Assembly (NCBI GenBank): GCA_021817875.1
Contig: JAKAFQ010000066.1
Coordinates: forward strand, 1 to 12,195
DNA length: 12,195 nucleotides
Direction of reading: 5' to 3'
From: Pseudomonadota bacterium
Lineage (GTDB): Bacteria > Pseudomonadota > Gammaproteobacteria > Steroidobacterales > Steroidobacteraceae
The position numbers and the translations under genes were made by a program. Positions 1 through 6,236 of this stretch are shown here, in pieces; position 1 is the first letter of the stretch; each line of letters opens with the position of its first letter. The notes below the pieces were generated by a model that made no database searches, was not told where the DNA came from, and worked only from the letters and a program-made list of their open reading frames with translations.

Positions 1-431
1 TCAGCACCCATGGGGGCGCGCCCAATCTGTTCAGCGACTGGAGCGACATTTTCGCCAGTGTCGCCCATTACCTGCGGGCGCACGGCTGGCAGCCGGGCGG
101 AGCCGTCCTCGCCCCGGTCACCGTCGCGCCGGGTGCGACCTTCCGGGTCGATCCGCATGATCTGGCGCTCGACCGCACGATCGGCGCCCTGGCGCAGCAG
201 GGTGCGCGGGTCGACAGCGGCCTGCCGGCCGGCACGCCGGTGACGCTGCTGCTCGCCGATGAGCGCTCCGGACCGGTCTACCGCGCCGGTTTCCACAACT
301 TCCGGGTGATCCTCAGCTACAACGACAGCGCACTGTACGCCATGGCGGTCAACGACCTGGCGCAGGCCATCGCGCAGCAGGTGCACTCGGCGCGCAGCAC
401 GATGGCCAGCGCCGCGGATCCGCACAGGTGA
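1..431 (+). CDS. mltB: Lytic murein transglycosylase B, C-terminal part (5' end outside window)
   Basis: Partial gene entering from the left edge; the frame is open from base 3 and stops at the TGA at 429-431. The visible 142 residues begin with a stretch reading G-G-A-P-N-L-F-S-D-W-S-D-I-F-A-S-V-A-H-Y-L, then R-A-H-G-W, which matches the end of the MltB catalytic domain (the D-x-W-x-D-x-x-x-S-V-A-x-Y region). The rest resembles the MltB tail, with F-H-N-F-R-V-I-L-S-Y-N and a final Y-A-M-A-V-N-D-L-A helix. The family cleaves the MurNAc-GlcNAc bond of peptidoglycan to give 1,6-anhydroMurNAc ends, usually as a periplasmic or outer-membrane lipoprotein. The catalytic glutamate and any signal sequence lie upstream and cannot be checked. 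The stop overlaps the rlpA GTG by 4 bp (GTGA), so the two are probably co-transcribed and translationally coupled. Family assignment is secure; MltB versus a close SltB-type paralogue is inferred from the rlpA-dacC context. Confidence 0.88.
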   Translation, partial: STHGGAPNLFSDWSDIFASVAHYLRAHGWQPGGAVLAPVTVAPGATFRVDPHDLALDRTIGALAQQGARVDSGLPAGTPVTLLLADERSGPVYRAGFHNFRVILSYNDSALYAMAVNDLAQAIAQQVHSARSTMASAADPHR

Positions 432-1225
432 GAGCGGCGGCGCTGCTCGGCGCGGCCTGCATGGCGGCGGTGCTGCTCGCGGGCTGCGCCACCACCCGGC
501 AACGGCCGGCGGCGCCCACCGGCCTGCCGCCGCTGCCGGCTGACTGGCGCACGATCCCGAATGCCGTTCCGCACTATCTGCCACCCGCGCCGCGCGGCAA
601 CCCTCCGTTCTATGAGATCGACGGCAGGCGCTACGATGTGCTCTCCAGCGCGGCCGGTTATGACGTCATCGGCGTCGCTTCCTGGTACGGACCGACGTTC
701 GACGGCCAGTACACCGCGGATGGCGATCGGTACAACATGTACGCCATGACCGCGGCCAACAAGGTGCTGCCGCTGCCGACCTTCGTGCGCGTGACGGATC
801 TGAGCAACGGCCGCAGCGTCATCGTGAAGGTGAACGACCGCGGGCCGTTCGTGGCGCATCGGCTGATCGATCTGTCGTATCTGGCCGCCGCCAAGCTGGG
901 AATGCTCGGCACCGGCACCGCCCTGGTGCGGGTGCAGGCCCTCGCGCCGGATCGCCCCGAAAGCCTCGCGAGCGCCGTGCCGGGGGCGGGCCCGTTGCTG
1001 TATGTGCAGGTCGGTGCGTTCGCCGTGCCGGCCAATGCCGAACGGGTCTTCACCCGGCTGCGGGCCGGCGGAATTCCCGATGTATTCATTCTCTCTCCGG
1101 CGGTGACCGGCGGGCGGCTCTACCGCGTGCGGGTCGGTCCCATTCGCGATGTGCCCCAATTCGACCGGCTGGCCGCCCGGCTCACGGCCCTCGGCTATCC
1201 GGGCGCGCGGCTGGTCGAGCCATGA
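428..1225 (+). CDS. rlpA: RlpA-like septal-ring lipoprotein (DPBB + SPOR)
   Basis: A 265-residue lipoprotein starting at a GTG inside the mltB stop (GTGA overlap). Residues 1-20 form a lipoprotein signal ending in the lipobox L-A-G-C with C20 as lipidation site; A21-T22 follow, so outer-membrane sorting is expected. A Pro-rich linker is followed by the double-psi beta-barrel at about 80-172 (A-S-W-Y-G-P at 84-89, V-N-D-R-G-P-F at 135-141) and a SPOR domain at about 188-263 that should bind denuded glycan strands at the septum. Family members such as P. aeruginosa RlpA are lytic transglycosylases specific for glycans stripped of stem peptides. The catalytic-type D137 is present, but N111 stands where the family motif M-T-A-A-H-K has His, and D100 stands where Glu is common, so activity may be altered. 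It lies between mltB and dacC, the usual arrangement. The 3' end overlaps a possible upstream dacC start by ATGA. Confidence in family is high, in enzymatic activity moderate. Confidence 0.95.
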   Translation: MRAAALLGAACMAAVLLAGCATTRQRPAAPTGLPPLPADWRTIPNAVPHYLPPAPRGNPPFYEIDGRRYDVLSSAAGYDVIGVASWYGPTFDGQYTADGDRYNMYAMTAANKVLPLPTFVRVTDLSNGRSVIVKVNDRGPFVAHRLIDLSYLAAAKLGMLGTGTALVRVQALAPDRPESLASAVPGAGPLLYVQVGAFAVPANAERVFTRLRAGGIPDVFILSPAVTGGRLYRVRVGPIRDVPQFDRLAARLTALGYPGARLVEP

Positions 1226-1296
1226 CGCCCACCGGCCGAAGAACTATCCGCCGCGGGCGTGATCTTATCCTGCGCGCCCGCCGCCCCACTCAATCT

Positions 1297-1302
1297 GGAG
1301 GA
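1297..1302 (+). promoter_or_regulatory. Ribosome binding site deciding the dacC start
   Basis: GGAGGA lies 9 nt before the ATG at 1312. It favours that start over the in-frame ATG at 1222, which overlaps the rlpA stop but would add 30 Arg-rich residues before the signal peptide. Confidence 0.75.
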
Positions 1303-1311
1303 CTATCCGAG

Positions 1312-2484
1312 ATGCCCCGCTCGTCTGCCGTCGCCGCGCTGGCGGCCTTCGCGCTGCCTGTGCTGAGCGCGCTCGCCCCGAGCGCCCGCGCCGTCACCGT
1401 CCCGGTCCCGGTGCCCCCGCCCCCGGCGCTCAATGCCGCCTCGTACATCCTCGTCGACTTCGATACCGGAAAAGTCCTGGCGGCGAAGAATCCCGATGAG
1501 CAACGGCCGATGGCCAGTCTCACCAAGCTCATGACCGCCTACATCGTGTTCTCGGCGCTGAAGGACGGGCAACTGACGCTCGATTCGCCGGTGAACATCA
1601 GCAAGGCGGCCTGGCGCACCGGCGGCTCGCGCATGTTCATCAACCCGGGCACCCAGATCCCGGTGATCGACCTGCTGAAGGGTCTGATCGTCGACTCGGG
1701 TAACGACGCCGCCGTGGCGCTCGCGCAGCGGGTCGGCGGCACCCGGGCCGGCTTCGTCGCGCTGATGAACGAGTACGCGGCACGGCTCGGCCTGCACTCG
1801 ACTCACTACGCGGACGTCAACGGCCTGCCCGTGCCCGACCATCACACCACGGCCCGCGACCTCGCGACGCTCACCGCGGCGATCATCCGCGACTTCCCGC
1901 AGTATTACCCCATCTTCAAGATCAAGAAATTCACCTGGGATCACATCACCCAGCGCAACCGCGTCACGCTGTTGTGGACCGACCCGTCGGTGGACGGACT
2001 GAAGACCGGTTACACGAAGGCCGCCGGTTACTGCCTGATCGCCTCGGCGGTGCGCCACGGCATGCGCCTGATTTCGGTCGTGCTCGGCGCGCCGAGCTGG
2101 AACGCGCGCTTGAGAGACAGCGAGGCGCTGCTCAATTACGGCTACAGCTTCTACCGGACCGAGCAGGTCGCCACCGCGCGGGCGCCCATCGTGCGGCCCC
2201 GCGTGTACGATTCAGCGGCGGGCTACGTGCCCGTCGGCACGGCAGACACGGCGTACGTCACCGAGCCCAACGGCCGCGATGCGCAGCTCTCGACGCGCAT
2301 TCAGTGGAACGGCTGGCCGCTCGAGGCGCCGCTCGCCGCGGGCGCGGTGGTCGGCACGGAAATCGTCACCGACGGCGGCGGGCAGGTGGTCAAGCGCATA
2401 CCGGTCGTCACTCTGGCCCCGGTGCCCGAGGGCGGGTTGCTGACGCGCGTCTCGGATGACATCCGGCTGTGGTTCGCGCGCTAG
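1312..2484 (+). CDS. dacC: D-alanyl-D-alanine carboxypeptidase (PBP5/6 family)
   Basis: A 390-residue low-molecular-mass penicillin-binding protein that removes the terminal D-Ala from peptidoglycan pentapeptides in the periplasm. Start chosen at ATG 1312: it has a strong Shine-Dalgarno and opens directly into a signal peptide (residues 1-27, ending P-S-A-R-A). All three active-site motifs of the SxxK peptidase family are intact: S69-L-T-K72, S129-G-N131 and K231-T-G233, the last in D-G-L-K-T-G-Y-T-K. The catalytic domain spans about 40-285 and a PBP5-type C-terminal beta domain about 295-375. The tail (L-L-T-R-V-S-D-D-I-R-L-W-F-A-R) looks like the amphipathic membrane anchor of this family. 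Length fits PBP5 (about 400). It follows rlpA and precedes dat by 27 bp, so it is probably in the same operon; the product D-Ala is a plausible Dat substrate. The name dacC follows the usual label at this locus; dacA would serve equally. Confidence 0.95.
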   Translation: MPRSSAVAALAAFALPVLSALAPSARAVTVPVPVPPPPALNAASYILVDFDTGKVLAAKNPDEQRPMASLTKLMTAYIVFSALKDGQLTLDSPVNISKAAWRTGGSRMFINPGTQIPVIDLLKGLIVDSGNDAAVALAQRVGGTRAGFVALMNEYAARLGLHSTHYADVNGLPVPDHHTTARDLATLTAAIIRDFPQYYPIFKIKKFTWDHITQRNRVTLLWTDPSVDGLKTGYTKAAGYCLIASAVRHGMRLISVVLGAPSWNARLRDSEALLNYGYSFYRTEQVATARAPIVRPRVYDSAAGYVPVGTADTAYVTEPNGRDAQLSTRIQWNGWPLEAPLAAGAVVGTEIVTDGGGQVVKRIPVVTLAPVPEGGLLTRVSDDIRLWFAR

Positions 2485-2511
2485 AGAGCCTCTGATCCGG
2501 CAGGCAGTCCC

Positions 2512-3384
2512 ATGGCCGCTCCGTTCCCGATCTGTTACCTCGACGGCGACTATCTGCCGATCGGCGAAGCGCGCATCTCGCCGCTCGACCGGGGGTTTCT
2601 GTTCGGCGACGGCGTGTACGAGGTGATGCCCGTCTACGGCGGCCGGCCGTTCCGCCTGGAGGCGCATTGCGCGCGCCTCACGCGCAGCCTGGCCGAGCTG
2701 CGCATGCGCGACCCGCTCTCGCGGCAGCAGTGGCGGCAGATGTTCTCGACCCTCATCGAGCGCAACGGCGGCGGCGACCAGTACCTGTACTGGCAGGTGA
2801 GCCGGGGAGCCGAGAGCAGCCGCACTCACGCTCCGCTTCCGGACATCCGGCGCACCATTTTCTCCTTCTGCGCGCCGCTGCCGGCGACGCCGCCCGCCGT
2901 GCTGGAGCAAGGACTCGCCTGCGTGACGGCCGCCGATACCCGCTGGGCCCGCTGCGACATCAAGTCCACGGCGCTGCTCGCCAACGTGCTGCTGCGCCAG
3001 CTGGCGGTGGATGCCGGCGCGGCGGAGACCATTCTCCTGCGCGACGGACAGCTGACCGACGCGTCCGCATCCGCGGTGCATGCCGTGATCGGCGGCGAGC
3101 TGCGCACCCCGCCGAACTCCCCGGCCATCCTTCCGAGCACCACCCGCACGGTGGTGGAAGAACTGGCGGCGCGCGCCGGGGTGCCGTGGCGCCCGGCGCC
3201 GGTCAGCGAGACCGAGTTGCGCGGCGCCGAGGAGATCTGGATCTCGGCCGCCACGCGCGAGGTGCAGCCGGTGACACGTCTCGATGACCGGCCCGTGGGC
3301 GATGGCCGGCCCGGCGCCGTGTGGCAACGCGTCCACGAGGCATTCCAGTGCTGGAAGCGCGAGCTTCAGGACCAGCCGTGGTGA
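2512..3384 (+). CDS. dat: D-amino-acid aminotransferase, class IV (fold-type IV PLP enzyme)
   Basis: A 290-residue protein aligning along its length with D-alanine aminotransferases. Recognisable parts are S-P-L-D-R-G-F-L-F-G-D-G-V-Y-E-V (23-38), the R-x-H carboxylate-binding pair R104/H106, and the Schiff-base lysine K151 in R-C-D-I-K-S. The Thr-rich phosphate loop follows P-S-T-T-R-T-V-V-E-E, and the tail is E-I-W-I-S-A-A-T-R-E-V-Q-P-V. The family transfers amino groups between D-amino acids (D-Ala, D-Glu, D-Asp) and 2-oxo acids in the cytoplasm. Odd point: the motif usually read as T-E-G/A-S-x-S-N-x-F is T182-D-A-S-A-S-A-V-H here, so Asp replaces the Glu that contacts the PLP ring nitrogen and Ala replaces the Asn. 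Placed after dacC, it could recycle released D-Ala. The ATG at 2512 has only a weak upstream purine stretch. An aminodeoxychorismate lyase or BCAT-like specificity is less likely but possible; specificity is inferred. Confidence 0.88.
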   Translation: MAAPFPICYLDGDYLPIGEARISPLDRGFLFGDGVYEVMPVYGGRPFRLEAHCARLTRSLAELRMRDPLSRQQWRQMFSTLIERNGGGDQYLYWQVSRGAESSRTHAPLPDIRRTIFSFCAPLPATPPAVLEQGLACVTAADTRWARCDIKSTALLANVLLRQLAVDAGAAETILLRDGQLTDASASAVHAVIGGELRTPPNSPAILPSTTRTVVEELAARAGVPWRPAPVSETELRGAEEIWISAATREVQPVTRLDDRPVGDGRPGAVWQRVHEAFQCWKRELQDQPW

Positions 3385-3641
3385 ACGAGTCCCTGCTCAA
3401 CTTTCCGACCGACTATCCGATCAAGGTGATCGGCCGCCCCTCGGACGAATTCCGCGCCAGGGTGCACGCCACAGTGCTGCGGCACGTGCCGCTGCTCGAG
3501 GCCGAGCGGATCAGCGAGCGCCTGAGCGGCAGCGGTAACTTCCTGTCGATCTCCTACACCATCCTCGCCGAAAGCCGCGAGCAGGTCGAGGCGCTGGCCG
3601 CGGACCTCAAGGCCTGCGAGGGCGTCATGATGTTGATCTGA
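3381..3641 (+). CDS. ybeD: YbeD/DUF493 family protein
   Basis: An 86-residue cytoplasmic protein, almost the length of E. coli YbeD (87). Start is a GTG at 3381 that overlaps the dat stop (GTGA), with AGGA at 3368-3371 placed 9 nt upstream. The family pattern is visible: L-L-N-F-P-T-D-Y-P-I-K-V-I-G near the N-terminus, G-S-G-N-F-L-S-I-S-Y-T-I in the middle (compare K-G-N-Y-H-S-V-S-I-T in E. coli) and a V-M-M-L-I end. The fold is a small ferredoxin-like alpha/beta domain resembling ACT-type regulatory domains. Its biochemical role is not established; it is commonly found next to lipB and often follows dacC/dat. An in-frame upstream ATG at 3321 would lie deep in dat and is unlikely. Here lipB is the neighbour but faces the opposite way, so the usual ybeD-lipB co-transcription is broken. 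Confidence 0.92.
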   Translation: MNESLLNFPTDYPIKVIGRPSDEFRARVHATVLRHVPLLEAERISERLSGSGNFLSISYTILAESREQVEALAADLKACEGVMMLI

Positions 3642-3665
3642 GCGGCGCGCGGCACTCCAGCCGAT

Positions 3666-3704
3666 GGGGCGCTGCCGCAAGGCCCGCCCGCCCCGCGGCG
3701 GCAG
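3666..3704. terminator. GC-rich hairpin in the ybeD/lipB convergent gap (possible terminator)
   Basis: In the 68-bp gap between two converging stop codons, CTGCCGC at 3672-3678 can pair with GCGGCAG at 3698-3704. Alternatively GGGGCG at 3666-3671 can pair with CGCCCC at 3689-3694. Neither stem is followed by a T-tract on either strand, so this is at best a factor-assisted or bidirectional stop; chance pairing in such GC-rich DNA is possible. Confidence 0.3.
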
Positions 3705-3709
3705 GCCGA

Positions 3710-4342
3710 TCAGACGCAATCGGCCGCGTACAGGCGCCGCAGCACGTGCGGCAGCAGCCCTTCCTGCGCCGCGGCGATCGAATCGACGCCGCACAGGTCG
3801 ACGAGCCGGGTCATCGTCAGTCCCGGATAGCCGCAGGGGTTGATCCGCTCGAACGGCCCGAGGTCGTTGACCACGTTCATCGCGATTCCGTGATAACTCG
3901 CTCCCCGCCGTACGCGTATGCCGACGCTCGCCAGTTTTCTCCCCTCGACATACACGCCCGGCGCCTCGCGACGGCATTGCGCCGCGAGCCCGAGCATCGC
4001 CGTGTAATCGATCACGGCACGCTCCAGCGCCGTCACCAGATCGCGCACACCCAATCCGGCGCGCCGGAGGTCGACCAGCGCATACACCACGAGCTGTCCC
4101 GGACCGTGATAGGTGACCTGGCCGCCGCGATCGATCCGCACCACGGGAATATCGCCAGGGGAAAGCACGTGCGCCTCGCTCGCGTTCATTCCAAGGGTGA
4201 ACACCGGCGGATGCTCGAGCAGCCACACCTCGTCGGGCGTGCGCGCCGTGCGCTCATCGGTGAAGCGCTGCATCGCCCGCCACGTCGGCTCGTACTGCTG
4301 CAGACCGAGGCGGCGCACCGTCGGTGTCGGCAGGGAATCCAC
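3710..4342 (-). CDS. lipB: Octanoyltransferase (lipoyl/octanoyl-ACP protein N-transferase)
   Basis: Moves octanoyl from octanoyl-ACP to the lipoyl domains of E2 and GcvH proteins, the first step of lipoate synthesis. From the GTG at 4342 the product has 210 residues, close to E. coli LipB (213), with V-R-R-L-G-L-Q-Q-Y-E-P near the start. The family signatures are intact: D-R-G-G-Q-V-T-Y-H-G-P-G-Q, the catalytic Lys at 136 (G-R-K-L-A-S-V-G) and the acyl-thioester Cys at 170 (R-I-N-P-C-G-Y). The start is uncertain. GTG 4411, 4 nt after the lipA stop, would add 23 residues that the family lacks; GTG 4318 would shorten it to 202. A GGAGGAG lies 15 nt upstream of 4342, a long spacing. It follows lipA on the minus strand in a short lipA-lipB unit and converges on ybeD. 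In the common arrangement lipB comes before lipA and both run with ybeD. Confidence 0.93.
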   Translation of the reverse strand: MDSLPTPTVRRLGLQQYEPTWRAMQRFTDERTARTPDEVWLLEHPPVFTLGMNASEAHVLSPGDIPVVRIDRGGQVTYHGPGQLVVYALVDLRRAGLGVRDLVTALERAVIDYTAMLGLAAQCRREAPGVYVEGRKLASVGIRVRRGASYHGIAMNVVNDLGPFERINPCGYPGLTMTRLVDLCGVDSIAAAQEGLLPHVLRRLYAADCV

Positions 4343-4415
4343 CGGGACACCCGGACGCTCCTCCGCCGGGCGCCCCGATACCCCGGCCGGGTTGCCGGTG
4401 AGCGGCCGCACGGGT

Positions 4416-5447
4416 CTAGCCCGGGCCGGCGAGACCGGAATTGTCGAGGCCGGCGTTGTTGCGGTTGAGCGCCTGCTCGGCGCGATAACTGGAGCGCACC
4501 AGCGGTCCGGAGACACACTCCAGGAAACCCAACTCCAGGGCACTCTCCCGGTAGCGATCGAACTGCCCCGGAGTGACGAAGCGCTGCACCGGCAGATGGT
4601 TCACCGTGGGACGCAGGTATTGACCCAGGGTGATGATATCGACTCCGACGGCGCGCAGATCGCGCAGCGTCTGCTCGATCTCCGCGTCGGTTTCGCCGAT
4701 GCCGAGCATCAGGCTGCTCTTGCTGAGCACGCCGGGTCGATGGCGCTTGCCGTGCGCCAGGACTTCGAGCGTCTGCTCGTAGCCGGCGCGGGGATCGCGC
4801 ACCGGATGAGTCAGACGCCGCACGGTCTCGATGTTCTGCGCGAACACATCGAGGCCGGAGTCGACGACCGTCTCGACATCCGCCAGCACTCCCTGAAAGT
4901 CCGGCGTCAGCGCTTCGACCGCGGTGGCCGGGTTGCGGCGCTTGACCGCGCGGATGCACTCGGCGTAATGGCGGGCGCCGCCGTCAGCCAGGTCGTCACG
5001 ATCGACCGAGGTCAACACCACGTACTTGAGCTTCATCAGCTCCACGGTGCGGGCCGCGTTCTCCGGCTCGTCGGGATCGAGCCACCCGCGTGGATTGCCG
5101 GTATCCACCGAGCAGAAACGGCAGGCGCGCGTGCAGACCGCGCCCATGAGCATGAGGGTGGCGGTGCCGGCGTTCCAGCACTCTCCCATGTTCGGGCACT
5201 TGGCTTCCTCGCACACGGTGGCGAGGCGATGCTCCCGGACGATCCCCTGCACCGCCTGGAATCCCGCCCCCGACGGCGCCTTGGCCCGCAGCCATGCGGG
5301 CTTGCGCAGTCCCATCGCCGGGCCTGCCGCGGTGGCAGCCTTGACGCCATCCCGTATGGCCGTAAACCCTTGAGTCGTAACGTATTTCTCGCCACTTCGC
5401 GCCGCCGTGGATGCCGCGACGACCGGGATGTCTTTGAGTTCGGGCAT
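4416..5447 (-). CDS. lipA: Lipoyl synthase (radical SAM)
   Basis: A 343-residue enzyme that inserts two sulfur atoms into protein-bound octanoyl chains to give lipoyl groups. Both iron-sulfur sites are complete: the auxiliary cluster motif C79-E-E-A-K-C84-P-N-M-G-E-C90 and the radical SAM motif C105-T-R-A-C109-R-F-C112. The C-terminal G-P-L-V-R-S-S-Y supplies the R-S-S-Y serine that ligates the auxiliary cluster. [10 protein letters not shown] and L-M-L-G-I-G-E-T are typical of the barrel. The first 50 residues are a variable extension of the kind seen in proteobacterial LipA. The ATG at 5447 lacks a convincing Shine-Dalgarno, but a good -10 hexamer lies 6 nt before it, which raises the possibility of a leaderless message. 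It lies 78 bp downstream of murU on the same strand, so read-through from amgK-murU is also possible. lipB follows. Confidence 0.97.
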   Translation of the reverse strand: MPELKDIPVVAASTAARSGEKYVTTQGFTAIRDGVKAATAAGPAMGLRKPAWLRAKAPSGAGFQAVQGIVREHRLATVCEEAKCPNMGECWNAGTATLMLMGAVCTRACRFCSVDTGNPRGWLDPDEPENAARTVELMKLKYVVLTSVDRDDLADGGARHYAECIRAVKRRNPATAVEALTPDFQGVLADVETVVDSGLDVFAQNIETVRRLTHPVRDPRAGYEQTLEVLAHGKRHRPGVLSKSSLMLGIGETDAEIEQTLRDLRAVGVDIITLGQYLRPTVNHLPVQRFVTPGQFDRYRESALELGFLECVSGPLVRSSYRAEQALNRNNAGLDNSGLAGPG

Positions 5448-5453
5448 GACGGC

Positions 5454-5482
5454 ATTGTACGGATCCCGGCGCCGGATCTCTA
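5454..5482 (-). promoter_or_regulatory. Candidate lipA promoter, possibly giving a leaderless transcript
   Basis: On the minus strand TACAAT (5459 down to 5454) matches 5 of 6 bases of the sigma-70 -10. TAGAGA (5482 down to 5477) matches 4 of 6 of the -35, with a 17-bp spacer. The start 7 nt after the -10 would be the A of the lipA ATG at 5447. The prediction rests on consensus match only. Confidence 0.4.
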
Positions 5483-5525
5483 ATATCCCTCGCGGCCGTG
5501 GGATCCGTCCGTGCGGGGCCGGCCT

Positions 5526-6236
5526 CTAGCGCGCCGCGGGCGCACCGCCCCTCGCGCGCACCCGGGCATCGAGCCAGGCGAGCCGCTGCGGCGAGCCGGC
5601 ATCGTGCCACTCGCCCCGAAAGACCTCGCCGCGCAGGCGCCGCGCGCCGATCGCCCGCTGCAGCAGCGGCAGCAGCGGAAATTTTCCCGGGCGGCAGCCG
5701 GAGAAAAACTCCGGCCGATAGAGTCCGACACCGGTGTAGGTGAAGCGCTCGGAAGACCGCTCCACCACCACCTCGCCCTCGACACCGAAGTCACCGTGCG
5801 GATGGTGCGGCGGATTCGGCGCGAGCACGATCCGCGCGTCCGCATCGTCTTCCAACGCGACCCGCTGGCTGAAATCCATGTCCGTCCAGATATCGGCATT
5901 GACGACCAGGAAAGGCGCCGGCCCGAGCAGGGGCAGCGCCCGGAAAATACCGCCGCCGGTCTCGAGCGGCTCGGGACCTTCCTCGCTGTAACCGATGTGC
6001 AGCCCGTAACGCTCGCCGCCGCCCAATGCCGCCCGGATGTGCCCGCCCAGCCACGACAGGTTGATGACCACCTCGCGCACGCCGGCCCGCGCCAGCGCCT
6101 CCAGGTGATAGACGATGAGCGGCTTGCCCGCGACGGGCACCAGCGGCTTCGGCAGGGTATCGGTGATCGGCCGCAGCCGCTCGCCGCGGCCCGCCGCCAA
6201 CAGCATCGCTCGCGCGGGCCGCCTCAGTCCGCTCAC
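5526..6236 (-). CDS. murU: N-acetylmuramate alpha-1-phosphate uridylyltransferase
   Basis: A 236-residue nucleotidyltransferase that, in pseudomonads, makes UDP-MurNAc from MurNAc-1-phosphate in the recycling route that bypasses early de novo peptidoglycan synthesis (the fosfomycin-sensitive MurA step). The N-terminus carries the sugar-nucleotidyltransferase signature M-L-L-A-A-G-R-G-E-R-L-R-P-I-T (11-25), followed by L-P-K-P-L. N-A-D-I-W is the metal-binding Asp region, and the tail contains G-E-W-H-D-A-G-S-P-Q-R-L. Size fits P. putida MurU (a little over 220). The start is GTG 6236, which overlaps the amgK stop by 4 bp (GTGA), so translation is probably coupled. ATG 6206 would cut into the nucleotide-binding loop's lead strand and is less likely. 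A glucose- or mannose-1-phosphate nucleotidyltransferase could share the signature; pairing with amgK next to lptD decides for MurU. Confidence 0.93.
   Translation of the reverse strand: MSGLRRPARAMLLAAGRGERLRPITDTLPKPLVPVAGKPLIVYHLEALARAGVREVVINLSWLGGHIRAALGGGERYGLHIGYSEEGPEPLETGGGIFRALPLLGPAPFLVVNADIWTDMDFSQRVALEDDADARIVLAPNPPHHPHGDFGVEGEVVVERSSERFTYTGVGLYRPEFFSGCRPGKFPLLPLLQRAIGARRLRGEVFRGEWHDAGSPQRLAWLDARVRARGGAPAAR

Noticed and set aside
1243..1309. Direct repeat ACTATCCG at 1243-1250 and 1302-1309 before dacC
   Set aside because: Only 8 bp, two copies, and the same string occurs in coding DNA at ybeD; likely chance.
1222..1311. dacC starting at ATG 1222 with an ATGA overlap to rlpA
   Set aside because: The added 30 residues are Arg-rich and precede a complete signal peptide that begins at ATG 1312, which has its own GGAGGA site.
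2212..3336. A 374-codon minus-strand frame opposite dacC and dat
   Set aside because: Antisense shadow with Arg/His/Ala-rich composition and no ribosome binding site or domain.
4113..5483. A 456-codon plus-strand frame opposite lipA and lipB
   Set aside because: Runs antisense through two genes with complete catalytic motifs; no motif of its own.
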